Source of the DNA: Pogostemon cablin
Lineage: Eukaryota > Streptophyta > Magnoliopsida > Lamiales > Lamiaceae
Direction: 5' to 3'
Length of the DNA stretch: 64,000 nucleotides
Assembly: GCA_023678885.1 (NCBI GenBank)
Contig: CM042966.1
Span: 24,132,028-24,196,027, forward strand
Below the pieces are notes generated by a model, which was not told the origin of the DNA, ran no database searches, and saw only the letters and a list, made by a program, of their open reading frames with translations. The position numbers and the translations under genes were made by a program. Shown here in pieces: positions 36,652 to 47,992 of the stretch (its first letter is position 1; each line of letters opens with the position of its first letter).

Positions 36652-38118
36652 TGATGAGTGATATTTTAACCTAGATTTTAAAAATAGATCCTAGACGCGA
36701 AAAGGAAAACGTAAGAAAAAGTGGATCTCAATTTGGAGTTGAAACGAGGGAGAACGAGCCGAAACAAAATTATAAAAATAGGGGTTGCACCAACACGGCC
36801 GGCCGTGTTGCTGCACACGAGCCGTGTTGCGCAACACGGCCCTGTACGCTTTGGCCATTTTCTGACATCAGAAACGCCTACACGGCCACCCTGTGGCCAT
36901 ATTGCAGTACACGAGTTGTGTTGCTGCATGATCAGAAACACATCAGAACCCTTCTAGAAGCTTCTCAAGGGGTATAAATACCAAATACTTCAATATTTGA
37001 TAGAATTTTTCTAAGGGTTTCACTCCTACACCTAGATCACACATCATTTCCTACATTTCACACCATCATCTTCATCCATTCTTCATCCATCCATCTACAC
37101 TTGATCCCCTCCATCAAATCCACCATCCAAGTGATCAAGGAAGCAAGGGAGAGTGAGATCACAAGAAGAAGAAGGAGATCTCTATTGAAGCACTTCAAAG
37201 AGGGAATCTAATTTTAATTTTTGTGCATTTCTTTATAGATTGATCATGGTTTGTAAGGATTTTAATGTCTATGTTGAATTCCATGTGACTATGAGAGGCT
37301 AATCTCCTTGGTGAGATTAGCTCCATGATTGGTGTTGGATATTTTAGTTTTTATACAATTTGATTTTAATCTTGAATGAGCTTTGTGTATTTCTATCATT
37401 GAATGTTGATTGCTTGATGTATATGATGATATGTGTGATTAATTGTCATGGACATGTGATTAGATTGAGAAATCAATTGTGTGTTTAGGCTAGTTCATTA
37501 AATCATTGCATCATACACTTCATGTGCATTAATTTAGAATGAGATAAAGATATCCTTCTAAATTTAGAATCCTTTGATGGAACATTTGATTAACTTAATC
37601 GAGAGATTGGTTGATTAGGTGAGGAGACTAAAACTATTAGTGAATTCATAGTACCTTAAAAGGGAATATTGCCTATGATTTAGTACCTCATTAGGGAACT
37701 CGTAGAGTAATTAGTACCTAGTGGGAGGTGTTTGCTTTGGTCACGATCCTATGTGCTTTTGGGAGCCTTATTGAGGGCATACATCCTATCCATCTCGAGA
37801 GGGAGTTTAGGTGGAATTAGTGATCGCTCTTATGCCTTGTCCATGAGAGATTAGTATTAATTGCATGATTACTTTATTATATATGAAATGATTGTTGTTA
37901 ATCTCATTCTTGCATCATTTGGAACTCATCATTTATCTTTGTTTTTATCTTATTTCTTGCATTAGTTTAAGTACGTTCATTTGCACGCTTATCTTCCATC
38001 CCATTCCGTCGTCCTTATAAGATCACGATAAACTTGAGATTGCTTAAACTCTAGTACCTTTCTCCCTGTGGTTTGATAAATTCTTTAATTGGTCATCCCA
38101 ACTATTAACAACCAATCA
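36652..38118 (+). repeat. LTR 2 of C
   Basis: Partner of 31586-33155. TATA box GGTATAAATACC at about 36971-36982. Palindromic island at 36781-36925. Confidence 0.9.
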
Positions 38119-38262
38119 AATGGCGCCGTTGTCGGGGAGGTAACAGTCGCTAGTAGTTTGACGAAGGATTGTTTTGAGTGGTCTTAATAAGGACATTTAA
38201 TTTTATTTTTGCATCTTATTTGTTTAGAAAATTTGTTAAAATTTTTCTTTCTCTTGTAGGTG

Positions 38263-38998
38263 CATACCTTGATAAGGAAGAACAAGGTGAACAAGCCCAA
38301 AAATATGGCCTCCATAGATATTCTGCGTGATTTGGTGAATAGAAGAGCTCATTCCATTATGAACACACAAGGAAATTTTCAAGGATTTCAAATGAAAATT
38401 TTTGGGCCTAATTTGCAACCGGATTTCGAAGTACAAGTTATGCAATTCCAACAACAATGTTATGAGAATTTTGGAATCCCTCATAAAATGCATCAACAAG
38501 TATACCCTCATGGTGTGGAAGATATTTTTCAAGAAAAATTTTCTAGACATCAAGAAGGAAATCAACCACACCTATGGAAAAATTTTCAAGACTCCAACAC
38601 CTCTTATTCCATCCAAAGTGACCACAAAGAAAAGTTTAAAAAAGTGCTGTTTGAAAGGATTATAGCACGCATTGAAGATGATAGGAAGTCTAATGAAGCA
38701 TGGATGGATCGAATCGAAAATTGGTGTGACATGGTGACAAGTGCAATCGTAGTATTCGGTGCTAGGATGAACTCAATTGATCACCAAGTAAGTCAAGTTA
38801 TATCCACCGTGAAAAGACTTCAAGAAGAAAACAACAAGCCTTCTACTTCCAGAACAAAGAGTGAATGCATGGTCATTAAGGATAGGAAAGATGATAGTTT
38901 GGGGGTTGATGAGGTTATGAAGAAAAAAAAAACAAAGGGTGCCTAAGTGGGTGAAAGCCAAAGAGTTGAAAGAAGAATTAAAGGGGGAATTCGATAGA
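38263..38998 (+). pseudogene. gag-like ORF of C, copy 2 (truncated)
   Basis: Parallel to 33301-34040. It keeps an open frame across the site where copy 1 has a stop, then shifts frame in an A-rich run near 38930. Homology to copy 1 ends after GGGGGAATTCGATAGA at about 38998, and unrelated sequence of element D follows. Confidence 0.75.
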
Positions 38999-39274
38999 CC
39001 AAGGGTTTTGAAATTCACATAGCAAGGGATTTGGAATTCCACCACCCAAATTAAATATTCAGAGAAAATATCAACAGGATTCAAAGTAAATCACGTATAA
39101 AAAGTAAACCTGAATCAGTAGAAGAGTTGCAGCAGAAACTAATTATTGGAAATTTGATGAAACCGGAAGAAAGAGGCTTGACGGAATATGAAAAGAAGGG
39201 GGATGAAGATTGGATAATGAGCGGGTTAGAAGGAGATGAAAACAGAGTGTGCGATTGTGGGGATGCTATTACAC

Positions 39275-39316
39275 CTTCCAGAAACTATCGGGACCAGAGG
39301 CAATTGGGACTGACAT
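39275..39316 (-). pseudogene. Candidate first coding exon of the captured gene
   Basis: ATG at 39316 opens MSVPIASGPDSFWK and meets a donor-like AAG/GTGTAA. Upstream on the - strand (39320-39420) is GC-rich, like a 5' untranslated region (GGCCACACTCCC). With the exons at 31585-31110 this could be one gene carried by D and later split by C. The evidence is only splice-like signals and order. Confidence 0.3.
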
Positions 39317-39689
39317 TGTGAATGGAGGGCTCGTGATCGGGACCGGGTAACGTCGCGAGCGGCTATTGGGAGTGTGGCCGGTGGTGAGAAGTGGCGGCGG
39401 GTTCTTCGATTTCATCGGTGGGAGTTCGTCGATTTCATATTTTGAGAATTTGGTACCTAGGGCTTTATCAGTTTGATTTTTGGGCAGTGTTTGATTTTTA
39501 TTTTAGTTCTAAGTGTAAATTATAAGTGGGAAGAATATTTTGGGTTAAAAAGCAAAACACGATTTGTATGCTACAAAAACATAAAACGTGTTTTTTTGTT
39601 TTTATTTTTTAAATAAAATTATATATAATTACTTACGAAAATAATATGTAGGTAAAATTAAAGATTACTATTTAATTTTGTTTTAAAAT

Positions 39690-40286
39690 AAAATTTAATA
39701 TATGTACTGACGGATTATATCCGTCGCTATATTAAAGATTAAATTAATTTTAAAAAAATAAAATTTGATATTTTTACTGACGGATTACATCCGTCATTAA
39801 ATTAAATACTAAAATTAATTTTTATGAAAATTATATTTATTATATTTACTAACGGATTAGATCCATCAGTAATTAGAAGACTAACATTAATTTCTTTTAA
39901 TAAAATTTATATATTACCGATGTAATTTTTATGTCGTTAAATTAAAGACCGAAAATATATTTTTTTTTTAAAAATTTGATATACTTATCGACGGATTTAA
40001 TCCGTCGGTAAACTAAAGACTGAAATTCTATCTATTTACCGACGGAAGTTTTTGTCGGTAAATTTTCGGGATGTAATCCCTCTAAAATAACGATGAATTT
40101 ATCAACGGAAAATAATCCGTTGCAAATTCCATCGGTAATCCGCCGCAAAAACTATCAAAAATTTCAATTATTAATTTTTAAAAATAAATCATATTAAATG
40201 AATAATTCCTCGGTAATTTGTCGGTATTTACCGACGAAAATTATCCGTCGGTAAATTCGTCGGTAATCCAGCAATTTCTTGTAGTG
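39690..40286. repeat. Right subterminal repeats and terminus of D
   Basis: Repeated ACGGATTANATCCGTC and TTACCGACGGA variants, ending CAATTTCTTGTAGTG. Confidence 0.85.
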
Positions 40287-40329
40287 AAAAGATGCTTAAA
40301 AAATGATTGGAAGAGAAATTTGCTAAGTT

Positions 40330-40878
40330 TGTTGAGATGTTGAAGAAGATCCATATAAATATTCCTTTTCCGGATGCTTTGTTATAAATGCCCAATTACT
40401 CCAAGTTTTTTAAGGATATATTGTCAAAGAAAAGAAGTTTGGGTGAGTTTGAAAGGGTTAATCTCACGGAGGAATGTAGTGCGATTTTACAAAAGAAATT
40501 CCCTCCTAAATTGAAATATCCGAGAAGTTTTACTATTCCGTGTGAGATAGGAAAGTTTGAGAACTACAAAACTTTATGTGACTTGGGTGCAAGCATCAAC
40601 TTGATGCCCTTGTCAATTTTTAAGATATTGGGCATTGGTGAGGTTAAACCGACGTCGGTTACACTTCAATTAGCCAATCGGTTTTTGATGCACCCAAAGG
40701 GAATTGTAGAAGATGTATTGATCAAAGTTGGCAAGTTTGTATTTTCCATTGATTTTGTGGTACTAGACATGGATGAAGATTAAAATGTTCCATTGATACT
40801 TGGACATCCATTTCTTGCAGCGGTAAATGCTTTGATAGATGTGGAGAAGAAAGAGTTGACCTTAAGAGTTCATGAATG
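40330..40878 (+). pseudogene. Protease of A
   Basis: HINIPFPDALL then a stop, MPNYSKFFKDILSKKRSL, LCDLGASINLMPLSIF (aspartic protease motif intact), GIVEDVLIKVGKFVFSIDF, a stop at 40783, and LILGHPFLAAVNALID. It ends in a TGA near 40877. Compared with B, about 650 nt of protease-RT linker are missing here, because the next codons already belong to RT. Confidence 0.82.
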
Positions 40879-42120
40879 ATAGTCCATATGTGAGTCCTTT
40901 ACATGTAGTGGCAAAAAAGGGTGGCATGACAATTGTTCGATCTGATACAAATAAAACAATTGCCACCTGAACTATCACGGGTTGGAGAGTATGTGTGGAT
41001 TATCGTAAATTGAATGAAAACACACGAAAATATCATTTTCCATTGCCTAACATTGAGCAAATGCTAGATAGAGTTGCGGGACATGAGTATTATTGTTTTC
41101 TTGATGGGTATTCAGGGTATAATCAAATTTTGATTGCTCCGTAGGACCAAGAGAAGACAACATTTACTTGTCCCTATGGCACATTCGCATTCCGAATGAT
41201 GTCATTTGGTCTATGTAAGGCTCCTGCCACTTTTCAACGTTGTATGATGGCAATCTTTGATGGTTTAATTGAAAATGTCATGGAGTATTTATGGATGATT
41301 TTTCAGTGTATGGTTCCTCTTATGATATTTGCTTAACTAATCTCACTATTGTATTGCAGAGGTGTGAAGAATCGAATCTTGTGTTAAATTAGGAAAACTG
41401 CCATTTCATGGTGAACGATGGGATATTCTTGGGACACCATATTCGAAGCATGGTTTAAAAGTGGATAGGGCAAAAGTGGTAGCCATAGAATGTCTACCCC
41501 CTCCTACTAGTGAGAAGGGGGTGAGATCGTTCTTAGGACATGCGTGCTTTTATAGATGTTTTATCAAAGATTTTCAAAAATTGCTAAACCACTTTGTGAA
41601 TTACTCATAAAAGATTATCCGTTTAAATTTGATGATGAATGTCTTGTCTCATTTCAGGTGCTAAAGGATGCTCTCACTTCTTCTCCAATACTTGTTACCC
41701 CGGATTGGAGCATACAGTTTGAATTGCATTGTGATACAACTGATCAATCCATAGGGGTGGTGCTTGGGCAAACGAGAGAGAAAAAGTTTAGAGCTATCTA
41801 CTATGCCTCCAAGACATTGAATTCGTGCCAAGTTAACTACACTATAATGGAGAAAGAATTTTTGGCTGTTGTGTATACTTTTGAAAAATGTTTCGACCTT
41901 ACTTAGTTGGAACTCAAACTATTGTCTATACGGATCATGCAACAATAAAGTATCTCATGAGTAAAAAAGATGTTAAGCCACATTTGATTCGTTGGGTACT
42001 ACTTCTGCAAGAGTTTGATATTGTGATTAAGGATAAGAGGGGGGTTGAAAATGTTATTGCGGATCATTTGTCTAGGTTAGAAAATGGAGGAGAGAATGAG
42101 GATATGAAGCCAGTTGGGGA
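40879..42120 (+). pseudogene. Reverse transcriptase and RNase H of A
   Basis: Begins at SPYVSPLHVVAKKGGMTIV. Motifs: GWRVCVDYRKLNENT, FLDGYSGYNQILIAP, FGLCKAPATFQRCMM, VFMDDFSVYG (about 41284-41313), EKGVRSFLGH, CDTTDQSIGVVLGQ, YTDHATIKYLM, ADHLSRLE. Breaks: stops at about 40968 and 41143, a 1-bp loss just upstream of FMDDF (ATGGAG-TATTT, about 41284), a stop at about 41390, and frameshifts near 41440, 41570 and 41885. Confidence 0.87.
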
Positions 42121-42179
42121 TGAGTTTCCGGATGAAGAAATTCTTAAAGTTGAGGTTGAGCAAGTTCGTACACTAATGG

Positions 42180-42628
42180 TGAATATACCCCCTTGGTATG
42201 CCATTTATGTCAACTTCCTTGCTTGTGGAATTAAGCCTACATTGCTCAATGAATATAAGATGAAAAGGTTTTATGTGGAAGTAAAGAAATACTTGTGGGA
42301 TGAGCCATTTTTGTTCAAGATTTGCAATGATGGAGTTATACGAAGGTGTGTGGCCAATGAAGAAGTTGTGGCGATTCTTGAGTTATACCACTCGTCTTTG
42401 TGTGAGGGCCATTTTGGTCATCAAAAAACGAGGGCTAAGATATTACAATCGAGTTTTTATTGGCCTACATTGTTTCAAGATGCAAAGAAGTTTGTGGCTA
42501 AGTGTGATATATGCCAAAGAGTAGGGAGAATAGGTAAGAAAGATGAGATGCCCATGAGTTTAAGGATTGATGTGGAGCTTTTTGATATATGGGGAATTGA
42601 TTTTATGGGACCATTTTCCTCGTCTCAA

Positions 42629-42670
<42 letters not shown>

Positions 42671-43492
42671 TGCTAGTCGTGGACTATATGTCAAAGTGGT
42701 TGGAGACAATCCCCACTAAGACAAATGATGCATTGAATGTTCAAAGATTTTTGAAGAGGAATATTTTTGCAAGGTTTGGATTTCCACATGCATTAGTAAG
42801 TGATGGAGGATCTCATTTTGTGAATAAATTGATGGAAGGTTTATTGAAGAGATATAGAGTGAAGCATCAAGTTGCTACACCTTACCACCCTGAAACGAAT
42901 GGATTGGCGAAGGTCTCAAACTGTCAAATCAAGTTGGTTTTGGAGAAGTCAATCAACGGGGGGGAGGAAGGATTGGTTGGAAAGCTCGACTATGCCTTAT
43001 GGGCATATCGAACGGCTTTTAAGACCATCCTTAGTGTATCACCGTATCAATTAGTCTATGAAAAAGCTTGTCATCTTCCCGTAGAATTAGAATACCGTGC
43101 ATTGTGGGCTATTAAACGCCTTAACATGGATGAAAGGGAAAGTGGTCAAGCAAGGTTGTTGAAAATGGTTGAGCTTGAAGAGTTTAGAGGAAGAGCGTCT
43201 GAAAATTCCATCATTCACAAAGAGAATATGAAAAGGTAGCATGATGCTAAATTGAAGGAGAAGAGTTTTGCTCCCTGAGACAAAGTGCTTGTATTTAATT
43301 AGAGACTTAAATTGTTTTCTGGGAAGTTTATGTAGAAATAGATGGGGCCGTTTGAAGTGATTGAAGTGTTGAGTGGAAACACATTAAAGCTTAAGGGTCC
43401 TAATAATGAGTTTGTTGTAAATGGTCATCGGATGAAGTATTACATATCTCTTTCTCAAAAGGAGATAGTGTATGTGGATACCCTATCTTCTT
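42180..43492 (+). pseudogene. Integrase of A with (AT)n expansion and lost catalytic Glu
   Basis: N-terminal finger (GHFGHQKTRA, CDICQRVG), core with GIDFMGPFSSSQG, then an (AT)19 tract at 42631-42668 which shifts the frame, and LLVVDYMSKWLE, VSDGGSHFVN, TNGLAKVSN. The third catalytic residue, normally Glu in QAEVSN, is Lys (AAG). SPYQLVYEKACHLPVELE and a C-terminus with NEFVVNGHRMKYY follow, with several stops at 43237-43340. The protein could not have worked in this copy. Confidence 0.87.
42631..42668. repeat. (AT)19 inside integrase
   Basis: Lies where related integrases read a GYKYILLVVDY-type stretch, so a short TATATA codon run probably expanded. Confidence 0.9.
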
Positions 43493-44099
43493 GAAACTCT
43501 TTGATTGCTTAGTGGAGTAGGTTTTCTTTTATTTTTATTTTTAATTGAGTTTTTGTATTTTTGGTTCGTAGGTGGAATGTGCTCGTTGAGAAAAATACGT
43601 ATGGAGAAGACAAGGTGTACTTGATGATTGTATCTCATACCACTTTGTCCAAAACTTAAATTTAATACTTGTGTTAATTTAAGTTTGGGGGGAGAGTGTG
43701 TGGTGTCCATACTTGAATTTTGAAGTGCACATACGTCATCACAAGGTAATCTTATGAAGATCATAGGTGGAAACTACAAGGGTAAGTCTCACCACTTTTT
43801 GCAAACTTAATTCCCAACTTGTTTCGATTTAAGTTTGTGGGGAGAGTGCGTGGTGTGACTCACCACTTGAGTGTGCTTGATTTATCATATTGATGTTTGA
43901 TTGAGAAATTGTCTTGTGTAAAATGGATAAATTTTAAAATTTTCTCACGAGTTTGGTTTGTTTTGGTTTGATTGGGGGTGTAGAAGTGCATTCTAACCAT
44001 TATTAGGGTCATAGTTGTTGAGCTAATAGTTGTGATGAATTTTTGAGCATGTATGAGGTGTATTTAAAGTGTAAAAACAGGGAAAACAGAGTTCAGAGT
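43493..44099 (+). other. Post-pol spacer of A with polypurine-like motifs
   Basis: TTTAAGTTTGGGGGGAGAGT at 43678 and a variant with GTTTGTGGGG at 43828, each followed by GTGTGGTG. Non-coding. Resembles 34760-35050 in element C. Confidence 0.6.
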
Positions 44100-44366
44100 T
44101 TGAAAATGGCAAAAACAGGTGGCAAAGCACGATCCGTGTTCGGCACACGGCCCTTTAAGAAGTGGTCGTGTGTCTGAGGCAGCTGCATGCCCAGGCTGAG
44201 GGTGAGTGCTGCGCACGACCCATGTAGTACACAACAGCACGAGTCGTGTTCAGCGCATGACCCTGTAAGAAGTGGTCGTGCGCCAGCACCTGAAACACTT
44301 ATACGCCCAGGCCGAGTGGTACACGAGCCGTGTCGAGGGCAGAAGTATGAGCCGTGTAGCTGACAC
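44100..44366 (+). repeat. Palindromic island between pol and extra ORF (A)
   Basis: Repeated CACGAGTCGTGTT, CACGATCCGTGTT and GAGCCGTGT words, as in the LTRs of A. The solo LTR S2 splits it; it resumes at 45677-45697 (ACGAACTGTGTCGTGTC). Confidence 0.75.
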
Positions 44367-45676
44367 TGTTGATGCTTGGATCATTTGGTTAACATGACTC
44401 GTTAGGGATCCATACATTTCTAATATCAGCGGAAGAAATAAATCATAGAAACGATTACCGTTCACCAGGGTATGTAGAAGATGAAGGATTATCGCTGACA
44501 GACTGAGCACTATATTGATCATCAATATATTGATCATCGAATTCTGAGCACTATACGATTTTATATAAATTTCGTAAGGTGGCAGATAGCAGCAGAAAAC
44601 TACCTTCTGATCTTCTGCCGTGTGTCCCAAGTCCGATCTCGACGTCGTGTGGGCGATGATCTACGAGACTTCCTCAATCTGCTCTCAACCCTCATCAAAC
44701 GTGAATAATAAAATAGATTAGGGTTCCAGATAAGTTGATGTGACTTATATACATGGGCTACAGCAGGGACCAGGAGGAGAAATTGGGTTGGGCCTCCATT
44801 GGGCTTAAGTATCCAAGCTTAGCCCAAAGCTTATACTTAAGTCCAATAATAATAATATATTCCACTAAAATATTATTACTGCACTGCCTTTCCAATCCCA
44901 AAATTACGTTTTGGGCTCCTTCTTATTATGAGCCCGTTAGTCTCCCCATGTTTAAGATATACAATGTCCATTAATTAATTTAAGTTACTGACAACTCAAT
45001 TAATTAATATCTCATCCAAGAGTAGTACCACTCAACCTCATTATCATGCCGGAATAAATTCCACTTGCAGGGTTTACATGATAATCCTTATAAGCTCCTC
45101 AAGGGGACATCATCAACCTATGATGGACACGGATTCCTTCTACAATCAACAGCACACCATAGAGACAACATTACTTCCCAACTCACCGAGTTTGTTGATT
45201 TAATTACATGTAAATCTCACTCATTGATGAATCAAAGAAATACATACTGCCCTGTGTCAAGGTTATTGTATAGGGATTAAGAGCACGAACTTCCATAATA
45301 ACTGAGATCAAGTTCTCCTATAAGTCAGTATAAGTCGAACGATCTCAAGCGGTCCTGCTCAATACACACAAGTGCACTAATGTGATTCTATAGCCAAGAC
45401 AAGCTAATACCAAACCAAACTACAACCATCCCAATAGAGAGTCCCCATCTATCTCAGTTGTGAGCATCTGTTTATACTTTATAAGGAAACCGATAGTGTG
45501 ATCTTCCGCGTGTTGTCGCACAACATATTATCTACAGTATAAAGTAAGTGGACTATTGCATCGTGCATATAAATAAATTATAAGACGCAATCATTTGATC
45601 ATATGATTATCATTTTAAATTAATTGTTATAATATTATTCATACAAAAAGCTAGACTTTTAGTATATAATCCAACA
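44367..45676 (-). mobile_element. Solo LTR S2 (1,310 bp)
   Basis: Starts TGTTGATGC and ends TCCAACA, with a perfect 5-bp target duplication GACAC (44362-44366 and 45677-45681). Same family and orientation as S1. On the - strand a TATATAAG box lies near 44740-44750. Confidence 0.9.
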
Positions 45677-45702
45677 GACACGAACTGTGTCGTGTCTGAA
45701 GT

Positions 45703-45716
45703 CAATTTTAAAAAGG
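45703..45716 (+). promoter_or_regulatory. Conserved 14-mer upstream of the extra ORF (A)
   Basis: CAATTTTAAAAAGG, 13 of 14 bases as in B at 18305-18292, again directly after the palindromic island and before the extra ORF. Possible internal promoter core; inference. Confidence 0.4.
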
Positions 45717-47992
45717 CGAGTCGATGAGAGTCTGCTCATTACAGGCATGTTGAGGGCTCGATGTTCTTCTATTCCACACACTTCTAAATCCGTAATTATC
45801 CCATAAATCTTCAGATTTGTGGTAAGGTTAGTGATTTAGAGTGAGCTTCATCAGTTTTATACACCAAAACACTCTTCAAGGTAAAAATTACACAAGTATG
45901 AGCCATAATCTTTAAACTTTGGGATATTTATGAAAATTGAGCAAATTGATACATGGGTTTTGTTATAGAGTGAGTTTAGAACATGCTTAAGATTGTTGAA
46001 CATGCGTTTGCTAGTTTGATTGTTGGATTGACTTGAATGGAAGAATTAGGGTTCATAAGACTTAAATTTTGGTGTTTTTAAATGATGTTTGAATTTAATG
46101 AGTTTGATATGACAAATTGATGTTTAATGTTTCTGTGATGATTTGAGTGAATGAAATTTTGCTTACGTATTGAGAATTTGGGCATGAGGATAGTTACATT
46201 TTCATTTTGAAAAACATTGGAATTTTGTGCATGCAAAGTGTTCGATGAAATGCCTAAGTGATAATTTTGTGTAATTTGGAAGTCATATGTGCAATATGAG
46301 AATTGATTTGATACTTTTGATAATACTTGTGGAATTTGATATGAATATGAGGCCTTTGTAAATATGGAATAGTGAATTTGTTGTTAGTGGCTTTGAAGAG
46401 AATAGGAAATTTTTGTGGAATTGAAGTGATGGTGCTTAAGAGTTGTGTTATCATGATAAAATGATAAAGAAGCATGTTTAGAGTTTACACTTAGTTTAAT
46501 GACAATTGTTGGTTTTATGCTTAGATCATTATAATTCATTGGTGAGAAATTGAACTAAATGTAGGCATGTTGAATATTGTAGATAGCTGAAAGAGAGGAA
46601 GGAACGATTATTTCATCATTATTGACACTGAAATGGAACTTGCCAATCTAGATGCTCAATTGATGGAAGATGGGATTCATCTGGGATATTTCGGAGTAGA
46701 GTTCGAAGAAGGATGGGAAAAATATGCAATCCGGTGGTAAGCAATCTTTCCGAAGGTCAAACCAACTCGATTTCAAGATACAATGACTATGGAAGGGTTA
46801 GGACAAGAGAATGATTTGAGGAGTTTGTTCCGGAGGGCAGAGATGGAAGAATTCTTCGACAAGAGACCTCCAATGTACCATCATCTTACTGTGGAGTTTT
46901 TGACTACACTTGTGGTGAAAAAGGATATGTACAGATTCCCAGTGTCAATAACCTTCCAATTGAATAATGAAATAAGAAGGGACATCCCTATTCCTGATTT
47001 GAACCAATTTATGGATTGCCCGCCATACCGAAACCACCACAGCTTCTACGAAGGAGGATGTTTCAATCAACAAGATTGGTTGAAGAGGCTAGTGAATGAT
47101 GGAACAGAACAGTAGGGGTACATACCTAGCTTGTCTAAAGGAACTGCAATAAGAAACCCATTGATGAGATATCTTGAGAAAATCATCTCGAATACTATCT
47201 TGGAAAGATTCGAGAATGGGACAGTGGGTGAAAAGAAGTTATACATCATGTTTTGTTTATATCGTGAGCTAAGACTAAACATGGTGGCATTTTATTCAGC
47301 ATACAGAAAGGGTTGCAAAAAGGCAAACTTCCCAAGGGGTGATGCTTGGAGGCAGAGTAACAATGATAGCTCAGGGCTTAGGGATCGACCTCAGAGGGAT
47401 GCCACATATGATGACAAGTGAGGGGCTTAACTATAATCAGCTTATTAGGATGGAGTTCTTGTCCTTGGTTGGGAACAGATATTGTTTAAGACAAGATAAG
47501 TGTTCCTCGTTTCCTCTGACAGCTTCGAAGCTTACTATAGTTTATACCCATATGAAGTATGTAAATTTGGCAATGGCGAGTACTCATCACTCTAGAGTTG
47601 TAAGAGAGTTCTATTGACAGAATCGAGAAGGAGGGGAGGAGGTACTCTGACAGATGAAGGTTGAGGAAAATATAAAGTTAGCTAACCTGAGAGCTGAGCC
47701 TGTACCTATGGTCGAAGGAGATGAGGAAGAGTCACCACATCATCATGTGGAGTTTGAAGAGCGAACACCCGATCCACCACAGTTTGAAGAAGAAGATGAG
47801 TAACAACAACAAATGGGTCCAGGAGTTGGAAATTTATGGTGGACTTTCATGGAAGATGAAGTGAGAGAGATAAGGCAAACACAACAGATGCATGGGGTAC
47901 AGCTGAGAGAGCTCCGAGATATGCAGCAGTTGCATGGAGTGCAAATTCAAGAGATTCGTGAAGGTCAACGTCGGAGAGATTACCACGATGAG

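Larger units (their letters stand above)
31586..38998 (+). mobile_element. Element C: non-autonomous LTR element, LTR-gag-LTR-gag
   Basis: LTRs at 31586-33155 and 36652-38118, both beginning TGATGAGTGATATT and ending CCAATCA. Both are followed by a tRNA-Asp-type primer site and a gag-like reading frame; the second copy stops abruptly at about 38998. There is no protease, RT or integrase between them; a 2.3-kb spacer leads to the polypurine tract. It resembles gag-only or large-derivative elements that depend on proteins from a relative. No target duplication can be tested, because the right side is truncated. Confidence 0.82.
27861..40286 (-). mobile_element. Element D: CACTA (En/Spm-type) transposon in gag of A
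   Basis: The right end reads TTGCTGG...TTTCTTGTAGTG at 40286, the complement of a CACTACAAGAAA terminus. Both subterminal regions (27868-28480 and 39690-40286) are packed with variants of TACCGACGGA, as CACTA elements have. Fragments of a CACTA transposase gene lie on the - strand at 28690-29466. The left end lacks a recognisable CACTA terminus and starts with a doubled ~55-bp block. LTR element C and possible captured exons lie inside. Sequence on either side continues element A. Confidence 0.8.

Noticed and set aside
39127..39321. 64-codon + strand frame in element D
   Set aside because: It overlaps the - strand candidate first exon and its GC-rich leader, and has no recognisable features; either could be a shadow.
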